Of a stretch of DNA of 64,000 bases, positions 28,543 through 37,084 are shown one piece after another (within the stretch, counting starts at the first letter, position 1; the number at the start of each line of letters is the position of its first letter). The stretch comes from Sphingorhabdus sp. GTDB lineage: Bacteria; Pseudomonadota; Alphaproteobacteria; Sphingomonadales; Sphingomonadaceae. A model generated the notes under the pieces. The model was not told the DNA's origin, made no database searches, and saw only the letters and a program-made list of their open reading frames with translations. The position numbers and the translations under genes were made by a program. The DNA lies in NCBI GenBank assembly GCA_028279555.1, contig JANQNO010000010.1, positions 62,001-126,000 on the forward strand, read 5' to 3'.

Positions 28543-29922
28543 ATGAATAATGGCATGATAATTTTGAAGAATTTCCGGCAGAGCGTCCTGGCCGGAGCGG
28601 CTATGCTCGCCATTTCCTTTCCGGCGGCCGCGCAGGAGGAAACGCCGCAGGAGCCGGAAAATCTGATCCCTGAAGCAGCGCAAACGGTGCCCGACACGAG
28701 CGCCGAGCCGATGGCGGAAGTTCCGCTCGAACAGCCCGAGCCTGAATATGTGCCGGCCTGGAAAGCCGCCTATGCCGAGAATCTTCTCACCACAATCAAT
28801 GCCATCGGCAGCGAGGGGCTTAATCCTGAAGACTATCAGCCTGGCAAGCTCGCAGCCGCGATAGCTGGCGGCGAGGGCGAGCAGCTCGATGCAGAGGCAA
28901 CGCGCGCTATGACCTGGCTGATCGAAGATATGCGCGATGGGCGCACACCGGCAAAATCGCGCGTGCAGTGGTTTGTAGTCGATCCCGACAGCGATTTGCA
29001 CCCGACAGAAAACCTGCTCGCCCAGGCGCAGGAAAGCGGGGACATAGCGGGGATTTTGAAGTCGCTCGAACCAATGCATTCCGACTATGCAGCCTTGCGC
29101 GCCGAACTGGCAAGCACGCCTGAAAGCAATCAGGCGCGCCGCAAGCGCATCATGGCCAATATGGATCGCTGGCGCTGGTTGAAGCGCGATCTCGGCCCTG
29201 ACTTTCTGCTCACCAATGTGCCCGAATATCAGCTGCGCTTCGTGGTCAACAATCAGCTGATCTCGACCTACCGGACGATCGTCGGAAAGCCCGGGCGAAC
29301 CGCCACGCCGCAACTCGCCGAGAATATCGAGGGCGTGGTATTCAATCCGACCTGGACGGTGCCGCAAAGCATCGTGAAGGGCGAAGGCCTGGGCGCGCGC
29401 GTGCTCGGCAATCCGGCCTGGGCGCGCTCGATGGGCTATACCGCAAAGACAGGCGCAAATGGCTATGTCAGCGTCGTGCAGAAACCCGGCCCCAAGAATG
29501 CACTCGGCATGATGAAGCTGCATATGCCCAACCCGCATGCCATCTTCCTGCATGATACGCCATCAAGGCATCTTTTCAGAAATGCGAACCGGGCGCTCAG
29601 TCATGGCTGCATCCGCACCGAAAATGCGCTGGCGCTGGCCATGACGATGGCGCTGGTGCTGGGCGATATTCCGATCGAGCGCAGCAAGCAGATCGTAAAG
29701 TCGCTGAATTACAAGCTGGTGCCGGTTAAGCGCGAGCTGCCCGTCTATATCACCTATTTTACAATGGCGACCGATGTGAACGGGAAAATGTCGAATTTCC
29801 GGGATATTTACGGACGCGACAAGCCGGTTTTCAACGCCTTTGCCAAACCGCGGCCTATCCGCGCCGGCAAGAAAATGATGAGCTCTGAAAAAATCGTGCC
29901 GATCGAGGCACCCGGAGCCTGA
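28543..29922 (+). CDS. L,D-transpeptidase (YcbB/YkuD type)
   Basis: A 459-residue periplasmic protein with a signal peptide and a Glu/Pro-rich linker. The N-terminal scaffold includes LLTTINAIGSEGLNPEDY, as in YcbB-like enzymes. The YkuD catalytic domain carries HAIFLHDTPSRHLF and the active-site SHGCIRTENAL with the nucleophilic Cys. These enzymes make 3-3 crosslinks in peptidoglycan or attach proteins to it. AGGGAAAAGACG precedes the ATG. It is convergent with another L,D-transpeptidase-type gene. Confidence 0.9.
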   Translation: MNNGMIILKNFRQSVLAGAAMLAISFPAAAQEETPQEPENLIPEAAQTVPDTSAEPMAEVPLEQPEPEYVPAWKAAYAENLLTTINAIGSEGLNPEDYQPGKLAAAIAGGEGEQLDAEATRAMTWLIEDMRDGRTPAKSRVQWFVVDPDSDLHPTENLLAQAQESGDIAGILKSLEPMHSDYAALRAELASTPESNQARRKRIMANMDRWRWLKRDLGPDFLLTNVPEYQLRFVVNNQLISTYRTIVGKPGRTATPQLAENIEGVVFNPTWTVPQSIVKGEGLGARVLGNPAWARSMGYTAKTGANGYVSVVQKPGPKNALGMMKLHMPNPHAIFLHDTPSRHLFRNANRALSHGCIRTENALALAMTMALVLGDIPIERSKQIVKSLNYKLVPVKRELPVYITYFTMATDVNGKMSNFRDIYGRDKPVFNAFAKPRPIRAGKKMMSSEKIVPIEAPGA

Positions 29923-29930
29923 CAGGCTAG

Positions 29931-30680
29931 CTATTTATCCCCGAAAGCTTTCCAAAGACTCTGGAATTCGCCATCAGGCGCGTCGGAAGCTGACTTGGTG
30001 TCCGCGCCATTCGCGGCCCATTCGCGCTTTGGTGACGGTGAAGTCTGCTCGCTAATCTTGTCGGCAAAAATCAGCCGCCCGCCGCCCAGATGATAGAGCA
30101 TGTCCTTGTTCAGACCCGGCGGAACCGCAAAACAGCCCTCGCTGCGGCCCAGCTTGCCCCATTTTCCAATCATGTCGGGCGCGGCATACCAGGCTTCGTG
30201 AACAACGATTGCGCGGTCGAAGGCGGTATGGTTGTCGGGATCCAGCCCCTCGAGCCGCATCGACGAACCATATTTGCCATTATACCATTCCATGGTGAGA
30301 TAAGCGCCGCGCGATGTCGCCAACGAACCGGGCGTACCGGAAAAGCTCTTCAGCCAGCCATCATGCTGCGGGTCGGAACCGCGTCCATGTGCGACGAGAT
30401 AGGGGCGGACAGTCCCGCCCAGCATGTCGACGACGAATAGCCGGGGCTGGCTCGACCGCAGGCCGAAATCGACGATCCCAACCTTGTCGCGCCGCCAGAG
30501 CCGACCCGACACACGCTCCATCTCCTGCCGCGCGCGATCGACCAGATAGCGCTGCCCTTGCGCGACGCTGCTCGCGCGAGCAAAGGCCGCCGTTGGCATA
30601 GCGGAGGCCGCAAGCATGGCTGCGCCTCCGGTGAGCATTGTTCTACGGTTTGCGTGAATCGCTTTCATGGCCCCTGTCAT
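29931..30680 (-). CDS. YkuD_2-type L,D-transpeptidase-family protein
   Basis: A 249-residue exported protein of the murein L,D-transpeptidase catalytic family (YkuD_2). Its N-terminus (NRRTMLTGGAAMLAASAMPTAAFA) could be a Tat or Sec signal. The catalytic region shows DRAIVVHEAWY and LGRSEGCFAVPP, with the Ser-x-Gly-Cys of this branch. Its role in peptidoglycan remodelling is inferred from the family. It ends nine bases from the convergent L,D-transpeptidase. Confidence 0.85.
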   Translation of the reverse strand: MTGAMKAIHANRRTMLTGGAAMLAASAMPTAAFARASSVAQGQRYLVDRARQEMERVSGRLWRRDKVGIVDFGLRSSQPRLFVVDMLGGTVRPYLVAHGRGSDPQHDGWLKSFSGTPGSLATSRGAYLTMEWYNGKYGSSMRLEGLDPDNHTAFDRAIVVHEAWYAAPDMIGKWGKLGRSEGCFAVPPGLNKDMLYHLGGGRLIFADKISEQTSPSPKREWAANGADTKSASDAPDGEFQSLWKAFGDK

Positions 30681-30816
30681 AGCATGAGGAAACTATCCAA
30701 TTGCTGAATGATCGCCATGTCGATGCGACGGAATCCTGAGAATCAGCGGCGAAATGTGCAAAAATTAACCTTTGTCCGGCTTTGAGACAGATTTTGGGCA
30801 GCATTGACGCCTGTTC

Positions 30817-31725
30817 TCAGCCAATCTCGGCAGCCTGCTCGATCGTCTTGGGCTTGGCCCGCGCCGCCACCAGGCTGCCCGTCACGATCAGGCCGGTACC
30901 CAATATGGTCGGCCAGGTCACCGCTTCGGCAAAGAAATACCAACCGAAAATCACCGCCCAGACGAAACCGGTATATTCGACCGGAATCAGTATCTGCGCT
31001 TCCGCCCGCGCATAGGCCCAGCTCAAAAGCAGCACCGAGATAATCGCCAATAGCGCAGCGGTGCCAAGCAGCGGCAGGCTGCCAAGCGGGACGTCCTCCA
31101 GCAGGAAAAGCGCGAAGGGCAGCAATATCGCCGCAGTCAGCCAATTCTGGAAAAAGGTAATCTCCACCGGCCCTGCAGCCTGCGCCTGTTGCCGCGCGAG
31201 GATCAGATTATAGGCAAACAGCGTGGCCGACGCCATGACGGCAAGCGTGCCCCAGATAGCCTCATCCTCATATTCGCCGCTGAACTTGCCGGTGACGATA
31301 ATCGCAACCCCGGCGAGCCCGGATATCGAGGCGATGATCGCTTCGCGCCCGATGCGCTCTCCGAGCAGCAGGGCCGCGAGATAGAGCGCGATAACGGGGG
31401 CGAAAAAGGACAGCCCGATCGCTTCGGCTATCGGCAGCCGCGCCAGGCCGTAAAAGAACAGAACCGCCATTGCCGCGACCACGGCGCTGCGCCGGATATG
31501 CAGGCGCAGTGCATGTTTCCCGGGCCACTTCTGCCGCCGGGCAAGGAAGACCGCGCCCATGACCGCGCTCCCCACGATGTTGCGCCAGAAAACCGCGGCA
31601 AAGGCACCGAGCGTGATCGCCAGCTCCTTCATCGCGACATCCATCAGCGAATAGAACATGATCCCCACCGCCGCGATCAGAAAGGGAATGGCGGGATTGG
31701 GGTGAAGGGATGGGCGGTTGGTCAT
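30817..31725 (-). CDS. EamA/DMT-family transporter
   Basis: A 302-residue inner-membrane transporter with two EamA halves. Visible are IPFLIAAVGIMFYSLMDVAMK, the substrate-path segment FWRNIVGSAVMG, ARLPIAEAIGLSFFAPVIALYLAALLLGERIG, and in the second half YTGFVWAVIFGWYFFAE. The ATG at 31725 has AAGGGAATG upstream. It is divergent from the next lipoprotein gene with only 55 bases between. The substrate is unknown. Confidence 0.87.
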   Translation of the reverse strand: MTNRPSLHPNPAIPFLIAAVGIMFYSLMDVAMKELAITLGAFAAVFWRNIVGSAVMGAVFLARRQKWPGKHALRLHIRRSAVVAAMAVLFFYGLARLPIAEAIGLSFFAPVIALYLAALLLGERIGREAIIASISGLAGVAIIVTGKFSGEYEDEAIWGTLAVMASATLFAYNLILARQQAQAAGPVEITFFQNWLTAAILLPFALFLLEDVPLGSLPLLGTAALLAIISVLLLSWAYARAEAQILIPVEYTGFVWAVIFGWYFFAEAVTWPTILGTGLIVTGSLVAARAKPKTIEQAAEIG

Positions 31726-31780
31726 CGCGCATTCCCTTAGTCGCGCCCATGCGATATGGCGAGCACCAAGGGAGAATAAG

Positions 31781-32314
31781 ATGCGAAAAGTCGTATGTCC
31801 TGCGTTGCTGGCCGCGATGGCCTTGGCGTCATGCCAGCAAAAGCAAGGCTCGCCACAAAGCGCTGGCAATGATGCACCGCCGAAAGCCGCGACTGCGGCA
31901 AATGGAGAAGTGGCCGCTGCAAAGACGCCATCACCGACATTGATTGCTCACCAGCCGACTTTGGAGAAGATACTCGGCAACAGCGGTATCAGTTTGCAAT
32001 GGATCAGCTGGGAGCCTCGGGATCGCGGAGAATTGCAGGCGCGTTGGCGGGGGAAAACGCTGTATCTCCAAGGTGAACAGAAAGCCCCTACCGGTTCCGC
32101 GTCGCTCATTCTGGATGGCAGGGTGGTGACTGTTACAGACAATAGTTTCACCTTCAACGGAACCTTACGGATCATCGACACGCCCGACCTTGGACGACAA
32201 TGCAAAAAAGAGGGTAAAAGCACATTTGCCATCACCCAGAACCGCAAATATTTTCGCCTTCGCGAATTCGAATGGTGCGACCGGCTGACCGACTATGTCG
32301 ATATCTATTTCTGA
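31781..32314 (+). CDS. Putative lipoprotein of unknown function
   Basis: A 177-residue predicted lipoprotein; the signal peptide ends at the lipobox ALASC, and GGGAGAATAAG precedes the ATG at 31781. An Ala/Thr/Pro linker leads to a beta-rich domain with two cysteines near the end (GRQCKKEG and EFEWCDRL). I do not recognise the family. It lies upstream of the next membrane-protein gene on the same strand. Confidence 0.55.
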   Translation: MRKVVCPALLAAMALASCQQKQGSPQSAGNDAPPKAATAANGEVAAAKTPSPTLIAHQPTLEKILGNSGISLQWISWEPRDRGELQARWRGKTLYLQGEQKAPTGSASLILDGRVVTVTDNSFTFNGTLRIIDTPDLGRQCKKEGKSTFAITQNRKYFRLREFEWCDRLTDYVDIYF

Positions 32315-32413
32315 TTTGGGCGTGGTTGGACATCAGCCCGGCGCGCGTGTAAAGGGAATCGCCAGCAGATAACAAAAGATTGTCGGGTCGCCCTGAATAG
32401 AATGGGGAAAACG

Positions 32414-33331
32414 ATGGTCGATGAGAAAAAGCCGGCAGAGCCAGCCAAAAGCAGCAGCGCGGGGATTTTCGGCCCCGTCATTCATGTCATCCACGAAGCG
32501 CGCAAGGTGCATCCTGCTGCCGGCATCCTGCTAATTCTGCTAGCAATATTCATAGTGGTCACTGTTGTTTACCAGCAGATCAGCCCCTTCGCGGGCGACG
32601 GCTGGCCCGATATCGTTCGCTTTATCGTTTATGCTGTCCTGATCTCGCTTTTCCTGATGATGCTCGTAGCCTTCTTCGCCGAATTCATCATGCCGTCTGA
32701 AAATCCCAAACAGGGCGCGCAATTCGGCCGAGGGGCCATGCTTGTCCTGATGATCGCAGCAGGCGGGGGGGGTGGCTGGCTCGCCAACGAAAACTGCAAG
32801 TTTGACCGGTTCGTGTTCGGTGGTGAACCCTGCGCATTGGCACCACTGGATGATAGAGACGAGGAGCCGACCAACAAAGTTGCAGCATCTGACAAGGATG
32901 AAGTCAAGGCACCAGATCCAGAGCCCAAGCCTATACCCGCCCCGCCCAAACCCGTGGTTTTTGGCGGCTATGTCAACAACAGGAAGACCGCCGAAGCGAC
33001 GATCCGCAATCTGCGCGCACGGGTGCGCTTCACAACTGAGCTGTTCGTGGCCGATGTGACGCCCGACAATATCTTCACCGTAGAGCTACCACCGGAGGCC
33101 GTCGACGAGACTGTATATGTTTCAATTCGCGGTCAGGGATTCAGGTCGATTTCGAACAAGGCAGTCAAGATCGCCAAGCCTTTGAAGGGCACGGAAAATG
33201 TCAATCATATCTGGGATCTGTTTCCTATCAGCAAACCAACCCAGCCGCCGGACCTCACACATAAGGTCAAGATTCCAAGCCAGTATCTGCGAAAACTGGA
33301 GAGCAAGGCGATTCAGCTGCAGAAGAAATAG
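32414..33331 (+). CDS. Membrane protein with three helices and a C-terminal soluble domain
   Basis: A 305-residue protein with helices at about residues 35-55 (AAGILLILLAIFIVVTVVY), 68-90 (IVRFIVYAVLISLFLMMLVA) and 107-121, then a Pro/Asp/Lys-rich linker and a soluble C-terminal domain with VFGGYVNNRKTAEATIRNLRAR. The start at 32414 is favoured by GGGGAAAA just upstream. No recognised family; the linker and soluble domain suggest a signalling or envelope-binding role. Confidence 0.55.
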   Translation: MVDEKKPAEPAKSSSAGIFGPVIHVIHEARKVHPAAGILLILLAIFIVVTVVYQQISPFAGDGWPDIVRFIVYAVLISLFLMMLVAFFAEFIMPSENPKQGAQFGRGAMLVLMIAAGGGGGWLANENCKFDRFVFGGEPCALAPLDDRDEEPTNKVAASDKDEVKAPDPEPKPIPAPPKPVVFGGYVNNRKTAEATIRNLRARVRFTTELFVADVTPDNIFTVELPPEAVDETVYVSIRGQGFRSISNKAVKIAKPLKGTENVNHIWDLFPISKPTQPPDLTHKVKIPSQYLRKLESKAIQLQKK

Positions 33332-33359
33332 TTTTCGGCTTGCCCTAAGCCGGCTGAGG

Positions 33360-33923
33360 CTATTTCAGCACCATCTGGTCGCCGGAAATATTCACATTGT
33401 CGATCTTTTTCAGGAATGCCTGACCAAGCAGCGAGCGGTCGAGCCCGTCGGGGATGATCGCAGCCGGCACATTGCTCACCGAAAGGCTGCCCAATTGCAT
33501 ATTGTCCAGCATGACCGGCTTGCCGAGCACGTCGCCGCTCACCCCGCGGCCAACCACACGCAATTCGCTATAGTCCCAGTAGAAACCGAGCATCTCTGCA
33601 TCAGCACCCGTCAGGGCAATCGCCGTGGCCCCGGTGTCGACCATGAAATTGACCTGCTGGCCATTGACGTCGACATCGGCATAGAAATGCCCGTCGGGCT
33701 CGCGGTCCAGCGTGACCTCATTCGACAGCCAGCCATCGTCGCTGCCGGCATCATCTGCATAATCCTGGACGGTTGCCATCTGATCGGGAGCCGTCTGCGC
33801 AGTCAGCTTTGGCCCAGATGCATCGGCAGACGTGGCCTGCGGCGCGGTCTGGAACATGTCGGGCAATATCCAGCCCGCCGCGATGGCCACGGCAAAAAGC
33901 GGGAGGACAACACGCATCTGCAT
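33360..33923 (-). CDS. Retropepsin-like aspartic protease (TIGR02281 type)
   Basis: A 187-residue single-domain aspartic protease with an N-terminal membrane anchor. The catalytic motif is FMVDTGATAIALT (about residues 93-105), followed by the flap and by the family ending RSLLGQAFLKKIDNV. Proteins of this kind act as homodimers outside the inner membrane; substrates are unknown. It is convergent with the preceding membrane-protein gene. Confidence 0.88.
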   Translation of the reverse strand: MQMRVVLPLFAVAIAAGWILPDMFQTAPQATSADASGPKLTAQTAPDQMATVQDYADDAGSDDGWLSNEVTLDREPDGHFYADVDVNGQQVNFMVDTGATAIALTGADAEMLGFYWDYSELRVVGRGVSGDVLGKPVMLDNMQLGSLSVSNVPAAIIPDGLDRSLLGQAFLKKIDNVNISGDQMVLK

Positions 33924-33958
33924 GGAGAGTTCTTTAGGCGCAAAGCCCTAAATTGCGG

Positions 33959-34066
33959 TTAAATCGCGCCCTGCAATAGCGAAGCCGACAGGCGGTTCGC
34001 CTCGATCAGGAAAAACAGCGCCAGCAAGACGAAGGGCGCGGCGTATTTATAGTCAGCCTGCTGCAT
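33959..34066 (-). CDS. Possible 35-residue membrane peptide
   Basis: A short open frame starting at ATG 34066 would encode a 35-residue peptide with one hydrophobic helix (YAAPFVLLALFFLIEANRL). It sits just upstream of the aspartic protease gene on the same strand. There is no good ribosome-binding site, so it is listed only as a candidate. Confidence 0.25.
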   Translation of the reverse strand: MQQADYKYAAPFVLLALFFLIEANRLSASLLQGAI

Positions 34067-34135
34067 GTTGCGGCGCAATATAGCCGCGCGGTTAAGCCAA
34101 GGTGAATATGGCGCCCAGAGACTCGTGTTCCGGCG

Positions 34136-34645
34136 CTACTCCCTGCGCCAGCCTTCTTCGGCGAAATAGGCGAAAATCTCCTCCTCGCTGCGGCTTGCCG
34201 CATTGCGCCAGCTGCGCGCATCCTTGCGGTTGAGCAGCGCCCCGTTTGCCGACAACACCATCACATAGGGCGTGTTTTTCTGTGTCTTGCCGCCGAATCG
34301 CTCGATCAGATGCTGGTTGCGCCCCTCACCCTTGCGCTGCGGCGTCCCGGCATCGACATAGACGGTCTCATATTTTTCCGTCAGCATCGCAGCAAAGCGC
34401 GGCTTTTCGAACCAGCCCGCCAGCCCGCGGCTGTCATGACACCAGTTGGCACCGAGGATCAGAATCACGCGTTTGCCATTTTCTGACGCGCGGCCAAGCG
34501 CAGCATCGACAGCGGCGTCGACCTCGGCCTGTTCGCTCAGCTCATCATAGGGACTCGCTTCAGGATGAGCAGCAGTTTCTGCCGCCCAAAGATGAACCGG
34601 CTGAACCACAGAAACGAGGAGCAAAAAAGCGAACAGAAAACGCAT
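34136..34645 (-). CDS. Exported thioredoxin-like protein
   Basis: A 169-residue protein with a signal peptide (MRFLFAFLLLVSVVQPVHLWA) and a thioredoxin-like core. The usual CxxC is replaced by a single cysteine in GANWCHDSRGLAG, so a classical dithiol exchange is not possible. The cis-Pro region is KTQKNTPYVMVL. Its start overlaps the stop of the vapC-like gene as TGATG, so it shares the transcript of the toxin-antitoxin pair. Role unknown. Confidence 0.8.
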   Translation of the reverse strand: MRFLFAFLLLVSVVQPVHLWAAETAAHPEASPYDELSEQAEVDAAVDAALGRASENGKRVILILGANWCHDSRGLAGWFEKPRFAAMLTEKYETVYVDAGTPQRKGEGRNQHLIERFGGKTQKNTPYVMVLSANGALLNRKDARSWRNAASRSEEEIFAYFAEEGWRRE

Positions 34646-35037
34646 CACCGGATTTGCCTTATATCAACATCGATATCGAGCAAGTCCCACTTTTTGTCAG
34701 ATGTCAAAACAGGCAGTCCTTCCCGCCGTGCCAGCGCCAAACAGGCCCGGTCGCCAATCGACGCTCCGATATGTTTGGTCTCGCTGCGCATCAGCCCCGC
34801 GACTACCGCCAGCGCATCATCATAGGGAACAATTGCGATCCTGAGCCGATCGACCAGGGGGTCGATTTTGTTATAGTCATATCCCTTGTCGATCACCGAT
34901 GTGATCACCTCACTCAAATTGACCGACAGAAGCTGGCTTTCAAATCCATGCTGAGCAACCATATCCTTGCCCGGTTCGCCATACAACAGCGCCAAAACCG
35001 CCGATGAATCGAGAATGACGCTCAACCTTCGCCCCAC
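34645..35037 (-). CDS. vapC: VapC-type PIN-domain ribonuclease toxin
   Basis: A PIN-domain protein of about 130 residues. The acidic active-site residues are in VILDSSAVLALL (Asp), LSVNLSEVI (Glu), ASIGDRACLALA (Asp) and VLTSDKKW (Asp). VapC toxins are Mg-dependent endoribonucleases that often cut tRNA or rRNA. Two starts are possible: GTG 35037, which overlaps the antitoxin by 16 bases, or TTG 35025, which overlaps its stop as TTGA. It is downstream of its AbrB-type antitoxin. Confidence 0.88.
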   Translation of the reverse strand: MGRRLSVILDSSAVLALLYGEPGKDMVAQHGFESQLLSVNLSEVITSVIDKGYDYNKIDPLVDRLRIAIVPYDDALAVVAGLMRSETKHIGASIGDRACLALARREGLPVLTSDKKWDLLDIDVDIRQIR

Positions 35038-35273
35038 ATAGCGCGCCGGCTGGCAAGGAATTCATCTACGGCATTGCCGCTTGGCTCGCCGGGAGTCATG
35101 GCGCGGAAAGCCTCCTGCACCTCGCGCACCACCTGCGCATAGGTTTTGATGACCACGGCATTGCCTTCGCGCTCGATGACCAGCGTATCGCCTTCCTCGA
35201 AGCCCAGTTCGCGCCTGAGCTGCGCCGGAATGACGATCTTACCGCCCTTGATGAGTTTCGCCTGATAGGTCAT
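35022..35273 (-). CDS. AbrB-fold antitoxin of a VapBC-type pair
   Basis: An 83-residue AbrB/SpoVT-type DNA-binding protein (AKLIKGGKIVIPAQLRRELGFEEGDTLVIEREGNAVVIKT) with a C-terminal toxin-binding tail. It would neutralise the adjacent PIN toxin and repress the operon. The order antitoxin-toxin with overlap is standard for type II systems. Confidence 0.87.
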   Translation of the reverse strand: MTYQAKLIKGGKIVIPAQLRRELGFEEGDTLVIEREGNAVVIKTYAQVVREVQEAFRAMTPGEPSGNAVDEFLASRRAMWGEG

Positions 35274-35328
35274 GAGATGCTCCTTGGGACCTATAACGTA
35301 GCATGGGTCTTAAGTGATAGCAATGGGT

Positions 35329-35865
35329 CTACTGAGCAGAAAGTAGAGCTGAACTCACACAGCTACCTGAAAATGCTATTCTGGCTGAACCCGCCTCGAC
35401 CATATAGTTGCTATTGGTCTCTAAGGCTTCTTTTGCTTTTTCCATTTCCTCCGGATTGACAGTAATACCGTTCTCAAGGTTCGGTGCCAGTAATTTAACA
35501 GCTTCGATAAGCTTGCCCTTATCGCCACATTTTGTGCTGAACCCGCTATTCAGTCGCACACGCCACACCCTATCATTTTGATCCAAATAGACCTGATGGG
35601 ATCCCCCCGAAAACAGGGTTCTTATTGAGTGACCGCCTGAAAAACTGTCAGGTCTTTCGCTAGTGCCAAGCAATGAATTCCAAGGAGCTCCAAGTTCTCC
35701 TAGTTTGGCTCCGACTTCTTGTTTTGATGCAGTGAAAACTGTTTTTTCATATGCCTCTATATCTTTTTCAGGCGCACTAAAGGGCTTGTCTGCTTCGGAA
35801 TCTTTGCTCTCTTTGCATCCAGCTAGTGCTAGGAAAAATGAAGCGCACAAAAAAATCAGTCGCAT
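35329..35865 (-). CDS. Putative A+T-rich lipoprotein
   Basis: A 178-residue predicted lipoprotein (signal MRLIFLCASFFLALAGC, lipobox Cys17) with two further cysteines (FSTKCGDKG and SGSCVSS). No family is recognised. Its base composition is clearly more A+T-rich than ispG downstream, which suggests recent acquisition. It lies between ispG and the vapBC pair, itself commonly mobile. Confidence 0.6.
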   Translation of the reverse strand: MRLIFLCASFFLALAGCKESKDSEADKPFSAPEKDIEAYEKTVFTASKQEVGAKLGELGAPWNSLLGTSERPDSFSGGHSIRTLFSGGSHQVYLDQNDRVWRVRLNSGFSTKCGDKGKLIEAVKLLAPNLENGITVNPEEMEKAKEALETNSNYMVEAGSARIAFSGSCVSSALLSAQ

Positions 35866-35874
35866 TGTTTATTC

Positions 35875-37014
35875 CTACTCCGCCGCCTCTTGCGCGGCCT
35901 CACCTCCCGCCTCGATCTCGGCGGCTTTGGCTTCGACGAGGCTTACGATATGATCGACCATATCAGCATCCTCGACATGGTGATCGGTGACGCCGGAGAG
36001 GTAGACCATATGCTTGCCCGCACCGCCGCCGGTGATACCAATATCGGTTTCGCGCGCTTCGCCGGGGCCATTGACCACGCAGCCGAGAACGGAGAGCGAA
36101 AGCGGCGTCTTGATATGGCTGAGGCGCTCTTCCAGCGTCTGCACGGTGCGGATGACATCGAAGCCTTGCCGCGCACAGCTGGGGCAACTGACTACGCGCA
36201 CGCCCCGCGTCCTGAGCCCAAGCGATTTGAGGATTTCATAGCCGACACGGACTTCTTCTTCGGGTTCGGCGCTGAGCGACACGCGGATGGTATCGCCGAT
36301 ACCCGCCCAGAGCAGGTTGCCGATTCCCAGCGCGCTTTTGACCGTCCCGCCGATCAGCCCGCCCGCCTCGGTAATGCCCAGATGCAGCGGGCAATCCACC
36401 GCTTCGGCGAGCTGCATATAGGCGGCAACCGCGAGGAAAACATCGCTCGCCTTCACCGCCACCTTGAACTCGTGAAAATCCAAGTCCTGCAAGAGCTTAA
36501 TATGGTCTAGCGCGCTTTCCACCAGCGCTTCGGGGCAGGGCTCGGCATATTTTTCAAGCAGATCCTTTTCCAGGCTACCGGCATTCACACCGATGCGGAT
36601 CGCGCAGTTATTTGCCTTGGCCGCATCGACCACCTCTTTCACGCGCGTCTCGCTGCCGATATTGCCCGGATTGATCCGCAGGCAGGCCGCACCCGCCTCC
36701 GCCGCCTCTATTCCCCGTTTATAGTGGAAATGGATGTCGGCGACGATGGGCACCTGTGCGGCGCGGACAATCTGTTTGAGCGCCGCGGTACTGTCTGTAT
36801 CGGGGCAGGAGACGCGGATAATGTCGACCCCGGCATCCTCGCAGCGGCGGATCTGGTCAACCGTCGCCTTGACGTCGCTGGTCGGTGTGTTGGTCATGGT
36901 CTGCACGCTGATCGGCGCATCGCCGCCGACCGCTACATTGCCGACCATGATCTGCCGGCTCTTGCGGCGCTCGATATCGCGCCAGGGGCGAAGGGAGGGG
37001 TTCGCATCGGACAT
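35875..37014 (-). CDS. ispG: 4-hydroxy-3-methylbut-2-en-1-yl diphosphate synthase (IspG)
   Basis: The [4Fe-4S] enzyme (379 residues) that converts MEcPP to HMBPP in the MEP isoprenoid pathway. It shows the N-terminal TIM barrel ([16 protein letters not shown]-like start, [33 protein letters not shown]) and the Fe-S ligands [12 protein letters not shown] and [11 protein letters not shown]. The ATG at 37014 gives a normal N-terminus; the longer frame overlaps the divergent asparaginase gene and is not likely. The C-terminus ends in an Ala/Glu-rich tail. Confidence 0.96.
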   Translation of the reverse strand: MSDANPSLRPWRDIERRKSRQIMVGNVAVGGDAPISVQTMTNTPTSDVKATVDQIRRCEDAGVDIIRVSCPDTDSTAALKQIVRAAQVPIVADIHFHYKRGIEAAEAGAACLRINPGNIGSETRVKEVVDAAKANNCAIRIGVNAGSLEKDLLEKYAEPCPEALVESALDHIKLLQDLDFHEFKVAVKASDVFLAVAAYMQLAEAVDCPLHLGITEAGGLIGGTVKSALGIGNLLWAGIGDTIRVSLSAEPEEEVRVGYEILKSLGLRTRGVRVVSCPSCARQGFDVIRTVQTLEERLSHIKTPLSLSVLGCVVNGPGEARETDIGITGGGAGKHMVYLSGVTDHHVEDADMVDHIVSLVEAKAAEIEAGGEAAQEAAE

Positions 37015-37084
37015 GCTTCGCGATATAGATGCTGACCGGATAAAGGGCAATCTGCTCTTTGCGCCGTGTCGGGGAGAGATGATA

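Noticed and set aside
33198-33962. A plus-strand frame covering the aspartic protease gene
   Set aside because: The minus-strand product has an intact catalytic DTGA motif; the plus frame is its shadow.
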